Positions 1 to 7,723 of a stretch of DNA of 10,265 nucleotides are shown piece by piece. Under the pieces are notes generated by a model that searched no databases, was not told the DNA's origin, and was given only the letters and a program-made list of their open reading frames with translations. The position numbers were made by a program, and so were the translations under genes. Positions within the stretch are counted from its first letter, which is position 1. Every line of letters starts with the position of its first letter. The DNA comes from an uncultured Bacilli bacterium (GTDB lineage Bacteria > Bacillota_I > Bacilli_A > RF39 > UBA660). The stretch lies in NCBI GenBank assembly GCA_947632495.1, contig CANRPL010000051.1, positions 1 to 10,265 of the forward strand. The letters are read 5' to 3'.

Positions 1-1
1 A

Positions 2-1207
2 ACAGAACCCCCTAAACCCGAACCCGATCCTATCGCTAAATTAAAAAAGATGAATGCTTCAGAGATTGCTGAAAATATGACAGCGTCTTATGATGAATTA
101 GAACCTCAAGAATTTATTAACGAGTTAGCTTATATTCGTAATAATGTTGAACCAGATGTATGGCGTGGTGTCGAAGAATTAATGGCTGATATGTTCTGGG
201 AACGTTTCTTAAAACTTGAATTAGTTGATACAAATAACAAAGAAATAGGTAAAATTGGTAAAATTTTAAGTGCTTTAGAAAGAGATAATGAAACTAAAAT
301 TTTTGCCATGACTGCTACAAAGATGAGAGTTTCTGAAAAGACTTTCCACCGTGTATGTGAATATTATAATTCTGGTATAGCGCCATTCGTTGTTATTGAT
401 TTTCAAACTAAAATAACGCATCTATTGGAACGAGAAGAGTATGATGAAATTAATGAATTACTTCGTCTAGCTGTTTTCTCTAGAAGTATCATTTTAACAG
501 ATAATTTCTTTAAAAGATTAGGTATGACTAGTGAAGAGTTCTATGAGAAAGTCCTTCATCAATCATCAGCGCAGCCTACTACTAGTACTGAAGAAGTCGA
601 AGAAGAGGACGAAGCTGAAGTTGTAGTTAGTGCTGAAGAGCCACTACCAGTGGCTGCCCCTCCAACTCCAGAAGAAGGAGAGTTACGTGTTGTTCGCCGT
701 CGTCGTGCTAAAACAGCTTCGGAACGTAAACGTGTATTATGGGGCATTGTTTTAGGTGTTGGTATTGTTTCATGTATGTATATGACTTTTATCCTAAAAC
801 ACGGACCTATTTCTGTTATAACTGAATGTGCTGCAGCTTTTCAAAAATTCCGTACAGGAAACGCTACCATTGCTCCGATTTTAGCTAAATTAGGTAGTTT
901 AACAGCTTATTTTGGTTCTATTGTTACCAGTTTAATTGCTACCTTTAAATTTTCTGATACTTTTGATGATACTGAAGTATCAAGATTAAATGAAGAAATT
1001 AGAACTAGAGTACGTGAAGCAGGTGATGATATACCAAATCCACCAGCTCCACCAGCACCTCCAACTACAGATTCTGATAGTGAAGAAGTAATTGATGGGG
1101 AAGTAATCGATGGTGACATTATTGATGGTGAAGAATTTTTAGATGCTGATGTCATTATGGAAGATACTGATATTATTGATGATAGTATTGGTGTTCGTAC
1201 TAGATAG
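2..1207 (+). CDS. Hypothetical two-TM protein with acidic repeat tail (5' end missing)
   Basis: I do not recognise this protein. The frame is open to the left edge (a Pro-rich stretch, TEPPKPEPDP, is encoded before the ATG at 50), so the true start probably lies outside the window and the ATG at 50 is probably internal. In order it shows: a mostly helical, charged soluble region (about 50-560); a Glu/Pro/Ala-rich linker (about 570-680); a basic patch RRRR at about 697-708; a hydrophobic segment at 734-796; and a second hydrophobic stretch at about 869-946. The tail is very acidic and contains three near-identical 5-residue units at 1085-1129. The basic patch before the first membrane segment suggests that the large N-terminal part is cytoplasmic. 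It ends 14 bp before the next gene, so the two are probably co-transcribed. No enzymatic motif was seen. I am confident that it is coding; its function is unknown. Confidence 0.8.
   Translation, partial: TEPPKPEPDPIAKLKKMNASEIAENMTASYDELEPQEFINELAYIRNNVEPDVWRGVEELMADMFWERFLKLELVDTNNKEIGKIGKILSALERDNETKIFAMTATKMRVSEKTFHRVCEYYNSGIAPFVVIDFQTKITHLLEREEYDEINELLRLAVFSRSIILTDNFFKRLGMTSEEFYEKVLHQSSAQPTTSTEEVEEEDEAEVVVSAEEPLPVAAPPTPEEGELRVVRRRRAKTASERKRVLWGIVLGVGIVSCMYMTFILKHGPISVITECAAAFQKFRTGNATIAPILAKLGSLTAYFGSIVTSLIATFKFSDTFDDTEVSRLNEEIRTRVREAGDDIPNPPAPPAPPTTDSDSEEVIDGEVIDGDIIDGEEFLDADVIMEDTDIIDDSIGVRTR
1085..1129 (+). repeat. Three tandem 15-bp in-frame repeats (acidic tail)
   Basis: Three consecutive 15-bp units encode EVIDG, EVIDG and DIIDG within the C-terminal tail of the two-TM protein. 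Degenerate continuations (EEFLDAD, then DTDIIDD) follow. The unit length is a multiple of three, so copy-number change would keep the frame. Confidence 0.8.
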
Positions 1208-1221
1208 AAGGGGTAGTAAGT

Positions 1222-1473
1222 ATGCTTGAACAAGGTGAATTATTAAATTTATCAAATAATAAAGAATACGTTGTTGTATCATCAATAATGTATCAAGAAG
1301 CTAACTATGTTTATTTATTAGATACTGATACATATAAAGATTATAAATTATGTAAATATGAAAATGATGTATTAAAGAAAGTAGAAGATGAAGAATTATT
1401 AAAAACTTTAATAACAAAGTTTAATAGTGATTTAAAGGATAATCTAGCTAAAATTATTGCTGAGAATCAATAA
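1222..1473 (+). CDS. Small hypothetical protein (83 aa)
   Basis: This is a small acidic cytoplasmic protein with no signal peptide or membrane segment. The first ~50 residues alternate hydrophobic and polar residues as in a small beta-sheet domain (VVSSIMYQEANYVYLLD). The last ~30 residues are a charged helix. The general look recalls the small DUF1292/YrzB-like proteins of Firmicutes, but no motif is specific enough to assign it. The ATG at 1222 follows a purine-rich AAGGGGTAG at 1209-1217. The gene lies 14 bp after the upstream membrane-protein gene and ends at the hairpin terminator at 1472, so it is probably the last gene of that operon. Confidence 0.75.
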   Translation: MLEQGELLNLSNNKEYVVVSSIMYQEANYVYLLDTDTYKDYKLCKYENDVLKKVEDEELLKTLITKFNSDLKDNLAKIIAENQ

Positions 1474-1501
1474 AAATATGTTCCTAGCGAACATATTTTT
1501 T
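1472..1501 (+). terminator. Rho-independent terminator overlapping a stop codon
   Basis: A perfect 12-bp inverted repeat (arms 1472-1483 and 1489-1500, loop CTAGC) ends in a run of six T. The left arm begins inside the TAA stop of the 83-aa gene. The ribosome binding site of the CCA-adding enzyme begins only 7 bp after the T-run, so this hairpin sits in that gene's immediate leader. Confidence 0.8.
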
Positions 1502-1517
1502 GTTTATAGGAGGTATT

Positions 1518-2576
1518 ATGATTCATACATTTGTTAAAGAAATTATGCAGAAAATTCTTTTAAATGGTTATGATTGTTATATTGTTGGTGGTTATGTACG
1601 CGATTATTTACTAAAAATTGATAGTAATGATTATGACTTATGTACCAATGCTCATCCGGATGTATTAAGAGAATTGTTTTCATCTTATAAACTTATTCAA
1701 CATTATGGGACGATTACGCTTTTATTTAATACGTTTAAAGTTGAAATAACAACTTATAGAAAAGAGCTTAAGTATCATAAACGTAAACCTATTCAATATC
1801 TTTTTATAGATAGTTTAAAAGAAGACCTTTATCGCCGTGATTTTACCATTAATACCATTTGTATGGACCAAGAAGGAAAGATTATTGATCTTTTAAATGG
1901 AAGACGAGATTTAGACAGTAAAATCATAAGATGTGTTGGTGATGTAGATAATAAACTAAAGGAAGATCCCTTACGTATTTTAAGAGCGCTTCGGTTTAGT
2001 GCTTATCTTAATTTTAAACTTGATCCAGCATTAGAACATGGTATTCAAAAACATAAACACCTGTTAAAGGAATTATCCTATGAACGTAAAAAGGAAGAAA
2101 TTAGCTATTTAATTAAATGGAAACGTTTAGATATACTAAATACTTATAATTTAAGTGAAGAATTAGAACTAGAGTTAGATGATATAAAATATTATAATGA
2201 TGACTTCCTTACGTGGTATACTATTAATCCTAATTGGCATTATTTATTCACACATTATGAAGTAAAAATAGCTCGTAGTTTAAGTGCCTTATTAGCTTCT
2301 TCTTTCTCACCATATGATTTATATAATGCCGGTTTATATGTTACTTCACTCGCTAGTCAATTAATAGATACTAGTCTATTAGATCAGTATCACAAATTAC
2401 CAATCAAAAAGCGTCAGGATATAAATATTACTGTTATTGAACTAATAAAACTTTATCCTAATCAAAAGGTAGGAAGACTATATCGCTTACTCGAAGAAGC
2501 AATTTTAAATGGATCTTTACCTAATCAAAAAGATGCGATTGTGTCTTATTTAGAAAACTTAAAGCATACCCTTTAA
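1518..2576 (+). CDS. cca: CCA tRNA nucleotidyltransferase
   Basis: Adds or repairs the 3'-terminal CCA of tRNAs using CTP and ATP, without a template, in the cytoplasm. It is a class II nucleotidyltransferase. Motifs numbered from the ATG at 1518: GGYVRD at 24-29, the metal-binding pair in DYD at 38-40, RRDFTIN at 106-112 (NTP selection region), DLLNGRRDL at 124-132, and EDPLRILRALRF at 149-160. At 352 aa it is somewhat shorter than the ~400-aa Bacillus enzyme, and I see no HD phosphohydrolase domain. A longer frame opens at a TTG at 1500, but that codon is inside the terminator's T-run. The ATG at 1518 follows AGGAGGT (1508-1514) and gives the family's usual N-terminus. A small secreted protein follows after 10 bp. 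By sequence alone a poly(A) polymerase or A-adding-only variant cannot be fully excluded, but the short Firmicute form fits CCA-adding. Confidence 0.93.
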   Translation: MIHTFVKEIMQKILLNGYDCYIVGGYVRDYLLKIDSNDYDLCTNAHPDVLRELFSSYKLIQHYGTITLLFNTFKVEITTYRKELKYHKRKPIQYLFIDSLKEDLYRRDFTINTICMDQEGKIIDLLNGRRDLDSKIIRCVGDVDNKLKEDPLRILRALRFSAYLNFKLDPALEHGIQKHKHLLKELSYERKKEEISYLIKWKRLDILNTYNLSEELELELDDIKYYNDDFLTWYTINPNWHYLFTHYEVKIARSLSALLASSFSPYDLYNAGLYVTSLASQLIDTSLLDQYHKLPIKKRQDINITVIELIKLYPNQKVGRLYRLLEEAILNGSLPNQKDAIVSYLENLKHTL

Positions 2577-2586
2577 TGGGTGAAGT

Positions 2587-3174
2587 ATGCGTAAGATAGT
2601 TGTTATTATTGTTCTTTTAGTCTTTAATTTTTGCATTGCTTATGCTAAAATAAAAGATAACAATTTAGATAGAGTGGATATTGCTTTAGATAATGATGAA
2701 CTAGCCGTTATTGTTATTACTCTTGATACTAGTACATCTTTATTATTGAAATGTAATGATGAATATATTCTCTTTTTAATTGATTACACAAATGATAAAA
2801 AACTAAAGAAGAATATTAAAGTTTTTACCGATAAATTATCCGAAGTTTATATGAATCAGAATTATAATTATGATGGAAAGGTAATAACTAACAAAGTATC
2901 TTTTAATGATGTTATATTGACGAAAGATACCATTTTATATAAAGGTAAAAAGATTTGTATTAACCATAGTGAAGATTGTCATTATAGTATTATTACGCAA
3001 AAAGATATTTTAGTTGATGAAAAGGTAGAAGCTGTTTTTTATCGTAATAATTTAAGTGATTCTTATATCAATTATCTATCTACTTTATGGATTGATAAAT
3101 ATCGTCTTACGACGGATAATTATACGGTTATAACGCTTGCTGATCATTATCAAGTTGATCAATTGGTTAAATAA
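2587..3174 (+). CDS. Small secreted protein, possibly ComEC-lactamase-like fold
   Basis: The first ~21 residues are a signal peptide: MRK, a hydrophobic core (IVVIIVLLVFNFCI), then AYA before Lys as a plausible signal peptidase I site. The Cys lies inside the hydrophobic core and is not in a lipobox. The remaining ~174 residues are beta-rich. Around residues 37-65 the pattern 'hydrophobic strand, small residues, LLLKCNDEYILFLIDY' resembles the start of the C-terminal beta-lactamase-like region of ComEC. However, the HxHxDH metal site is absent, so this is at best a degenerate relative and the comparison is tentative. It starts 10 bp after cca with only a weak GGGTGAAG upstream, suggesting translational coupling. 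No terminator follows; the dnaD promoter begins right after its stop. Function unknown. Confidence 0.75.
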   Translation: MRKIVVIIVLLVFNFCIAYAKIKDNNLDRVDIALDNDELAVIVITLDTSTSLLLKCNDEYILFLIDYTNDKKLKKNIKVFTDKLSEVYMNQNYNYDGKVITNKVSFNDVILTKDTILYKGKKICINHSEDCHYSIITQKDILVDEKVEAVFYRNNLSDSYINYLSTLWIDKYRLTTDNYTVITLADHYQVDQLVK

Positions 3175-3203
3175 TTGCCGTAAAATACTTTTTAGAGTAT
3201 AAT
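3175..3203 (+). promoter_or_regulatory. SigA-type promoter for dnaD-nth
   Basis: TTGCCG at 3175-3180, a 17-bp spacer, and a perfect TATAAT at 3198-3203. It lies 25 bp upstream of the dnaD start, with the ribosome binding site GGTGGTGAT at 3216-3224. It begins immediately after the stop of the secreted-protein gene. Confidence 0.8.
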
Positions 3204-3227
3204 TTAATTAATATTGGTGGTGATATC

Positions 3228-3872
3228 ATGGAACAGATAATCGAAGTTTTAAAAGCGCGTAGTTTACATCTACCAGATCTTCTTCTAGCTAACTATAAAA
3301 AGTTAAATCTTACTGATTTAGAGTTGATTGTTCTAATCTATTTACTTAATATGGATAATCCAACCTATAATCCTAAAGAGATAGGTAAATATTTAGATAT
3401 TAAAATGAATGATGTACTTAACATCATCAATAATTTAACCGAAAAAGGCATTATTAGTGTCGATGTGGTTAAGATAAATAATGTTCGTAGCGAAGTTATT
3501 AATTTAGATTTACTATATGAAAAGTTAGCTTTTATTATTATGAAGAAAGATAAGAGTAAGACTGATAATGGCCTATATAGTGTCTTTGAAAAAGAACTAG
3601 GTCGTGGTTTAACTAGTATGGAGTATGAAATTATCAACGGATGGACTGATTTAGATTATTCAACTGAACTAATTATTTGTGCCTTAAAGGAAGCTGTTTA
3701 TAATGGTGTATCTAATTTTCGCTATATTGACCGTATTTTATATGAATGGCAGAAGAAGGGTATTAAGACTAAAGAGGATGTGGAAAAGAATCGTCGTGCC
3801 TTTAAAAAGGCGAAAAATAGTAAAACTGAACTATTTGATTATGATTGGTTAAATGACAAATCAAATAACTGA
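3228..3872 (+). CDS. dnaD: DnaD-like replication initiation protein
   Basis: Primosomal DNA-remodelling protein that acts with DnaB and DnaI to load the helicase at oriC and at restart sites in Firmicutes. Residues ~1-80 form a winged-helix region (a recognition-like segment around PKEIGKYLDIKMNDVLNI, then a 'GIISVDVV' wing). Residues ~118-190 form the C-terminal DnaD domain: FEKELGRGLTSMEYEIINGW, then ICALKEAV...FRYIDRILYEWQKKGIKT, the conserved YxxxILxxW region. The tail is charged and Lys/Asp-rich. The length (214 aa) is normal for DnaD (232 aa in B. subtilis). It overlaps the start of nth by 20 bp in another frame. The dnaD-nth pair is conserved in Bacilli, which supports dnaD over a phage DnaD-domain protein. 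Confidence 0.92.
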   Translation: MEQIIEVLKARSLHLPDLLLANYKKLNLTDLELIVLIYLLNMDNPTYNPKEIGKYLDIKMNDVLNIINNLTEKGIISVDVVKINNVRSEVINLDLLYEKLAFIIMKKDKSKTDNGLYSVFEKELGRGLTSMEYEIINGWTDLDYSTELIICALKEAVYNGVSNFRYIDRILYEWQKKGIKTKEDVEKNRRAFKKAKNSKTELFDYDWLNDKSNN

Positions 3873-4476
3873 ATATTTAAATGAACTTTTTCCTAATCCC
3901 CGCTGTGAACTTAATTATACAAAAGATTATGAATTATTAATTGCGGTTATGTTAAGTGCTCAAACAACTGATAAAAGAGTAAATATGGTAACAGCTAAAT
4001 TATTTAGTAAGTATCCCACACTTCAGGCTTTAGCAGACGCCACCGTAACAGATATTATCGATATTATTCGGCCTATTGGTACTTTTCAAAGAAAAGCTAC
4101 TAATGTTAAATTAATCGCTCAATCTCTTATTGATGAGGCTGATGGTATTGTTCCTTATGACCGTGAATATTTAGAACATCTTCCTGGTGTTGGACATAAG
4201 ACCGCTAATGTTGTTTTAGCTAATCTTTATAATGAACCTTGCATAGCGGTTGATACCCACGTATCCCGTGTTAGTAAAAGATTAAAGCTGGCTAAAATAG
4301 ATGATGATGTTTTAACTATCGAAAAGAAGTTAAATCGTAAGTTTAATCGTGATGAGTTAGCGCGTCTTCATCATCAAATGGTATTATTTGGACGCTATTA
4401 TTGTAAAGCTATCAATCCACTTTGTGATGATTGTAAATTAAAAAACTTGTGTCGTAAGGACAAAAAAGTACAATAA
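3853..4476 (+). CDS. nth: Endonuclease III (DNA glycosylase/AP lyase)
   Basis: Base excision repair enzyme that removes oxidised pyrimidines and cleaves the abasic site by beta-elimination. The helix-hairpin-helix is LPGVGHKTANVVLAN at residues 110-124, with the catalytic lysine K116 in GHKTA. The catalytic aspartate is D134 in VDTHVSRV. The [4Fe-4S] cluster ligands are C184, C191, C194 and C200, in the classic C-x6-C-x2-C-x5-C spacing. The 207-aa length is typical. The ATG at 3853 lies inside the end of dnaD (20-bp overlap), which implies translational coupling. The MutY adenine-binding C-terminal domain is absent, so this is Nth and not MutY. The gene ends shortly before a strong terminator. 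Confidence 0.96.
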   Translation: MTNQITEYLNELFPNPRCELNYTKDYELLIAVMLSAQTTDKRVNMVTAKLFSKYPTLQALADATVTDIIDIIRPIGTFQRKATNVKLIAQSLIDEADGIVPYDREYLEHLPGVGHKTANVVLANLYNEPCIAVDTHVSRVSKRLKLAKIDDDVLTIEKKLNRKFNRDELARLHHQMVLFGRYYCKAINPLCDDCKLKNLCRKDKKVQ

Positions 4477-4488
4477 TTTAAAGGCTTT

Positions 4489-4518
4489 AAACATGATAAA
4501 AAAATCATGTTTTTTTTT
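4489..4518 (+). terminator. Rho-independent terminator after nth
   Basis: Perfect 9-bp stem (arms 4489-4497 and 4504-4512, AAACATGAT with its complement), an A6 loop and a run of nine T at 4510-4518. It separates dnaD-nth from the lon promoter that follows within 12 bp. Confidence 0.9.
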
Positions 4519-4529
4519 GACCATTTCGG

Positions 4530-4558
4530 TTTACAAAGATATTAAATTGTACTATAAT
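4530..4558 (+). promoter_or_regulatory. SigA-type promoter for lon
   Basis: TTTACA at 4530-4535, a 17-bp spacer and a perfect TATAAT at 4553-4558, 32 bp before the lon ATG. The ribosome binding site is GGAGGTG at 4579-4585. A single TTTGACC at 4516-4522 resembles one half of the CtsR heat-shock operator, but the second half is not present. Confidence 0.85.
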
Positions 4559-4590
4559 AAAAACCAATATTTGATGTTGGAGGTGTCATA

Positions 4591-6903
4591 ATGACGAATA
4601 CAGATTTACCTGCTATTATTCTTAAAGAAATTATTTTACTTCCACACAATGAACTGCGTATTGAGTTTAACGATAAAAATAGTAAACGCCTTCTTGATGA
4701 TGCTTTGCTATATTATAATAATAAAGTATTTGTCGCAACACAGACTAATCATCTAGAAGAGAAACTTGTCATTGAAGATTTACCAATGATGGGTGTTATT
4801 GCGACAATTAAAAGTCGTATTGAATTACCTAATGGTAATACGCGTGTTGTTCTACTAGGTGTAAGTAGAGCAATCGTTAATAATTATTTAAAGAAAGATG
4901 ATGGTTTAACTGCTAAAGTATCCCAAGTTGATGCTGTAGCGATTGAAGATGAATTAAACATAGCTGTTTGCCGAAAGCTAAAAAAAGAGATTGAACACTA
5001 TATTAAGGTTGTTCCTTATATTAGTAATAGTGTTATCTCCCAAATTGAAGATTCTAAAAGTTTAGATGTCTTAACCGATATTATTGTCAATCATCTTCAA
5101 GTTGGATTAGATCGAAAGCTACAATATATTGGTTGTCCTGATCCCTTAAAAAGGACCAAGATGGTTTTAGAAGATATATATAAAGATGAAGAGTCTTATG
5201 AAATTGAATCTCGTCTTGACCTTTTAGTTCAAGAAGAACTTGATAAAAATCAAAAAGAATATATTTTAAAGGAAAAATTACAATTAATTAAAGCTGAACT
5301 AGGTGATGTTGATTTAAAGGATTCTGAAATCTTTGAGCTTCGTAAACGTGTCGCTAAACTTCAAGCTGATAGTGTTGTTAAAGAACGTCTTGAATATGAA
5401 ATTGATCGTTATGCCGCTTTACCAAATACTTCATCAGAGTTAGGTATGGTAAGAGAGTATATTGAATGTCTACTTTCTTTACCTTGGAAGATAAAGACTA
5501 AAGATAATACTGATTTAAAGATGATTAAAAGTACTCTTGATCAATCACATTATGGTTTAGAAGATGTTAAAATGCGCATTATTGAGTATTTAGCTGTTTG
5601 TGAAGTAAGCCCAAGAATTAAGAGCCCAATTATCTGTTTAGTTGGTCCTCCAGGTGTCGGTAAGACGACGTTAGCTAAAAGTATTGCGTATAGTTTAAAC
5701 CGTAAATTCGCTAAAATAGCGGTTGGTGGGATGAGTGATGAGGCGGAAATTAGAGGTCATCGTCGTACTTATGTAGGAGCTTATCCAGGACGTATTATTG
5801 AAAGTTTAAAAAATACTAAAAGTAGTAATCCGGTTATTTTAATTGATGAAGTTGATAAGATGGAAAAAGGTACTCAAGGCGATCCTATTAGTGCTTTATT
5901 AGAGGTATTAGATAGTTCGCAAAATGATCATTTCCGCGATAATTATTTAGATATTGATTATGATATTTCTGATGTTATGTTTATTTTAACGGCCAATGAT
6001 ATAGAAAAAATACCTTATGTTTTATTAGATCGTTTAGAGGTTATTCAATTATCGGAATATACTGAATATGAAAAATGTGACATTGCTAAAAAACATATTA
6101 TTCCTAAATTATGTCAAGATTATGCGATTAGTAATGTCAAATGTGATAATCGTTTTATTATCAATATTATCCGCAATTATACTAAAGAGGCTGGTGTCCG
6201 TGAATTAGAACGTTGTTTAGCGACTATTCTTCGTAAGATTGTCACCAATATGGTAATGTCTAAATCACATTCTAAAGAGCTTAATTTAAGTAAAAATGAT
6301 ATCGATCAATATTTAGGACGTAGTCGTTTTAAACCAATTGTCGGTAATTATCATCAAGTGGGTGTTGTCAGTGCCTTATCTTATACACCATATGGTGGTG
6401 AGATAATGCCTATTGAAGTTAATTATTATGCTGGTAAGGGCAATTTAACTTTGACAGGATCATTAGGTTCTATTATGAAAGAAAGTGCGACGATTGCTTT
6501 AAGTTATATTAAGTCGACAGCTGACTACTTTGAAATTGATTTTGCCGATTTAGTTAATAACGATATTCATATTCATTTACCAGCTACATCAATTAGTAAA
6601 GATGGACCTAGTGCCGGTGTTACTTTAGTAACATCAATCATTAGTGCCTTTAAAAAAGTAAATTTTTCTGAAGAAGTTGCTATGACTGGTGAGATAACTT
6701 TAAGAGGCCATGTTTTAGCGGTCGGTGGTATTAAAGAAAAATGTTTAGGTGCAATTAAAAATGGTATTAAGACAATTATTATGCCGGCTGATAATGAAGT
6801 CGATGTCGAAGAACTACCAAAAGAGATAAAAAGTAAATTAAAGTTCATCTATGTTAATGATTATAAACAAATATATAATTATTTGATGGCGTCTTGTAGC
6901 TAG
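4591..6903 (+). CDS. lon: ATP-dependent protease Lon (LonA type)
   Basis: Cytoplasmic AAA+ protease that unfolds and degrades damaged and regulatory proteins. At 770 aa it is full length (B. subtilis LonA is 774). The N-terminal substrate-recognition domain spans about residues 5-190, followed by the coiled-coil linker with the typical QKEYILKEKLQLIKAELG at about 221-238. In the AAA+ module, Walker A is GPPGVGKT at 352-359, Walker B is ILIDE at 416-420, sensor 1 is in FILTAN, and the Arg of LLDRLE follows. The C-terminal protease domain has the Ser-Lys dyad: S674 in GPSAG and K717 in GGIKEK, 43 residues apart as in E. coli (S679/K722). There is no membrane insertion, so it is not the archaeal-type LonB. 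It has its own promoter, and its TAG stop lies in the ribosome binding site of the next gene, so the two are co-transcribed. Confidence 0.97.
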   Translation: MTNTDLPAIILKEIILLPHNELRIEFNDKNSKRLLDDALLYYNNKVFVATQTNHLEEKLVIEDLPMMGVIATIKSRIELPNGNTRVVLLGVSRAIVNNYLKKDDGLTAKVSQVDAVAIEDELNIAVCRKLKKEIEHYIKVVPYISNSVISQIEDSKSLDVLTDIIVNHLQVGLDRKLQYIGCPDPLKRTKMVLEDIYKDEESYEIESRLDLLVQEELDKNQKEYILKEKLQLIKAELGDVDLKDSEIFELRKRVAKLQADSVVKERLEYEIDRYAALPNTSSELGMVREYIECLLSLPWKIKTKDNTDLKMIKSTLDQSHYGLEDVKMRIIEYLAVCEVSPRIKSPIICLVGPPGVGKTTLAKSIAYSLNRKFAKIAVGGMSDEAEIRGHRRTYVGAYPGRIIESLKNTKSSNPVILIDEVDKMEKGTQGDPISALLEVLDSSQNDHFRDNYLDIDYDISDVMFILTANDIEKIPYVLLDRLEVIQLSEYTEYEKCDIAKKHIIPKLCQDYAISNVKCDNRFIINIIRNYTKEAGVRELERCLATILRKIVTNMVMSKSHSKELNLSKNDIDQYLGRSRFKPIVGNYHQVGVVSALSYTPYGGEIMPIEVNYYAGKGNLTLTGSLGSIMKESATIALSYIKSTADYFEIDFADLVNNDIHIHLPATSISKDGPSAGVTLVTSIISAFKKVNFSEEVAMTGEITLRGHVLAVGGIKEKCLGAIKNGIKTIIMPADNEVDVEELPKEIKSKLKFIYVNDYKQIYNYLMASCS

Positions 6904-6912
6904 GAGGACATT

Positions 6913-7662
6913 ATGTTTGAAGATAATGATGATATAATACGATATTTCTTGACTAAAGGACTCCTAGCTTTACTTTTTGCTGAAAATTTTGAATTAGTTT
7001 TTAGTGAAGTTGGTAATGTCATACCAATTGAAAGCCCAGATGATATTGATTTAGTAGAGGCATTTAAAAGAATTGTTGAAATATACCATGATATTTTTGA
7101 TGAAAAGATGAAAGCTAATGTCAAAGCATTTATCCAATATTTACGTTTTGACTATGCGGAAAAAAATCCTAGTGTCAAGGGAAAAGTCTATTCTATCGTC
7201 AATGATATTTTAGAGCTATTAAGTACGTGTAGTGACCGTGACATTCTAAAATTTGGTGTATCTCAAGCTTATCATCGACACTATAGTATGACATCTATTT
7301 TAGGAGCGATTCCTTTTTATCGTAACTTATTTGAAAGAATTAAGTTTGATAATGTTATTGACTTTAATATTTTAATCGCACAATCAAGTCTGTTTACCGA
7401 TGAAGATTTTGAGAGTGAAGCTGCATCTATGTCAGAATTAGAAAATGATTATACTACTAATTTATGCGCTATCTTTTGTGAATGCCCAGAGCTTATGAAT
7501 GATACCTTATTTATGAAACGTTCACGAATGGTTTTGAGCTTAATTGAAGAACACCTTAATACGACTAGTCCTCAAGATATTAAACATTATGGGTTAGTAA
7601 AACGTAATTTACAGTATTGTTTACGTAAAACTCTAAAACAAGATAATCAAAGAACTGCTTAA
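6913..7662 (+). CDS. Hypothetical protein downstream of lon (249 aa)
   Basis: I do not recognise this protein. It is a soluble, acidic, mostly helical protein with no signal peptide or clear membrane segment. One moderately hydrophobic patch lies near the start (FLTKGLLALLFA) and a cysteine cluster CAIFCEC occurs around residues 194-200. The basic C-terminus (RNLQYCLRKTLKQDNQR) could bind nucleic acid or membrane, but nothing specific shows this. The ATG at 6913 has a strong TAGGAGGA ribosome binding site at 6901-6908, and the lon stop TAG is part of it, so it is tightly coupled to lon. In B. subtilis the space between lonA and spoVID holds ysxC and the hem genes; this protein resembles none of them. 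It ends inside a terminator. Confidence 0.85.
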   Translation: MFEDNDDIIRYFLTKGLLALLFAENFELVFSEVGNVIPIESPDDIDLVEAFKRIVEIYHDIFDEKMKANVKAFIQYLRFDYAEKNPSVKGKVYSIVNDILELLSTCSDRDILKFGVSQAYHRHYSMTSILGAIPFYRNLFERIKFDNVIDFNILIAQSSLFTDEDFESEAASMSELENDYTTNLCAIFCECPELMNDTLFMKRSRMVLSLIEEHLNTTSPQDIKHYGLVKRNLQYCLRKTLKQDNQRTA

Positions 7663-7673
7663 GCAGTTTTTTT
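7653..7673 (+). terminator. Terminator with stop codon in its loop
   Basis: Stem AACTGC/GCAGTT (7653-7658 and 7663-7668), loop TTAA, then a T-run at 7667-7673. The TAA stop of the 249-aa gene (7660-7662) is in the loop. It separates the lon operon from the spore-coat genes. Confidence 0.85.
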
Positions 7674-7674
7674 G

Positions 7675-7703
7675 TTATATTCATCATTAAGTATTCATAA
7701 TAT
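7675..7703 (+). promoter_or_regulatory. Candidate SigE (mother-cell) promoter for the coat genes
   Basis: TTATATT at 7675-7681, a 14-bp spacer, and CATAATAT at 7696-7703. The known Bacillus SigE consensus is about KMATATT, N14-15, CATACAMT. The match is 6 of 7 in the -35 and 6 of 8 in the -10. It is placed correctly, 20 bp before the start codon, with ribosome binding site AGGAGAG at 7712-7718. I see no good SigA promoter here. In so AT-rich a sequence chance matches occur, so this is suggestive only. Confidence 0.5.
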
Positions 7704-7723
7704 TAATTGATAGGAGAGATAAA

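Noticed and set aside
559..747. Minus-strand open frame in the two-TM gene
   Set aside because: Ser/Thr-rich low-complexity translation opposite the Glu-rich linker; it is a shadow of the plus-strand gene. The minus-strand frames at 907-1233, 3365-3637, 6573-6848, 6900-7124 and 8439-8648 are likewise opposite well supported genes.
1500..1517. TTG start at 1500 giving a 6-residue longer CCA enzyme
   Set aside because: The TTG lies in the terminator T-run and upstream of the AGGAGGT ribosome binding site; the ATG at 1518 fits the family N-terminus.
3870..3872. Mycoplasma genetic code (TGA as Trp)
   Set aside because: TGA ends dnaD at the expected length and Trp positions throughout use TGG.
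4516..4535. CtsR heat-shock operator upstream of lon
   Set aside because: Only one heptad (TTTGACC) is present. The second heptad position reads TCGGTTT, so the tandem repeat needed for CtsR is not there.
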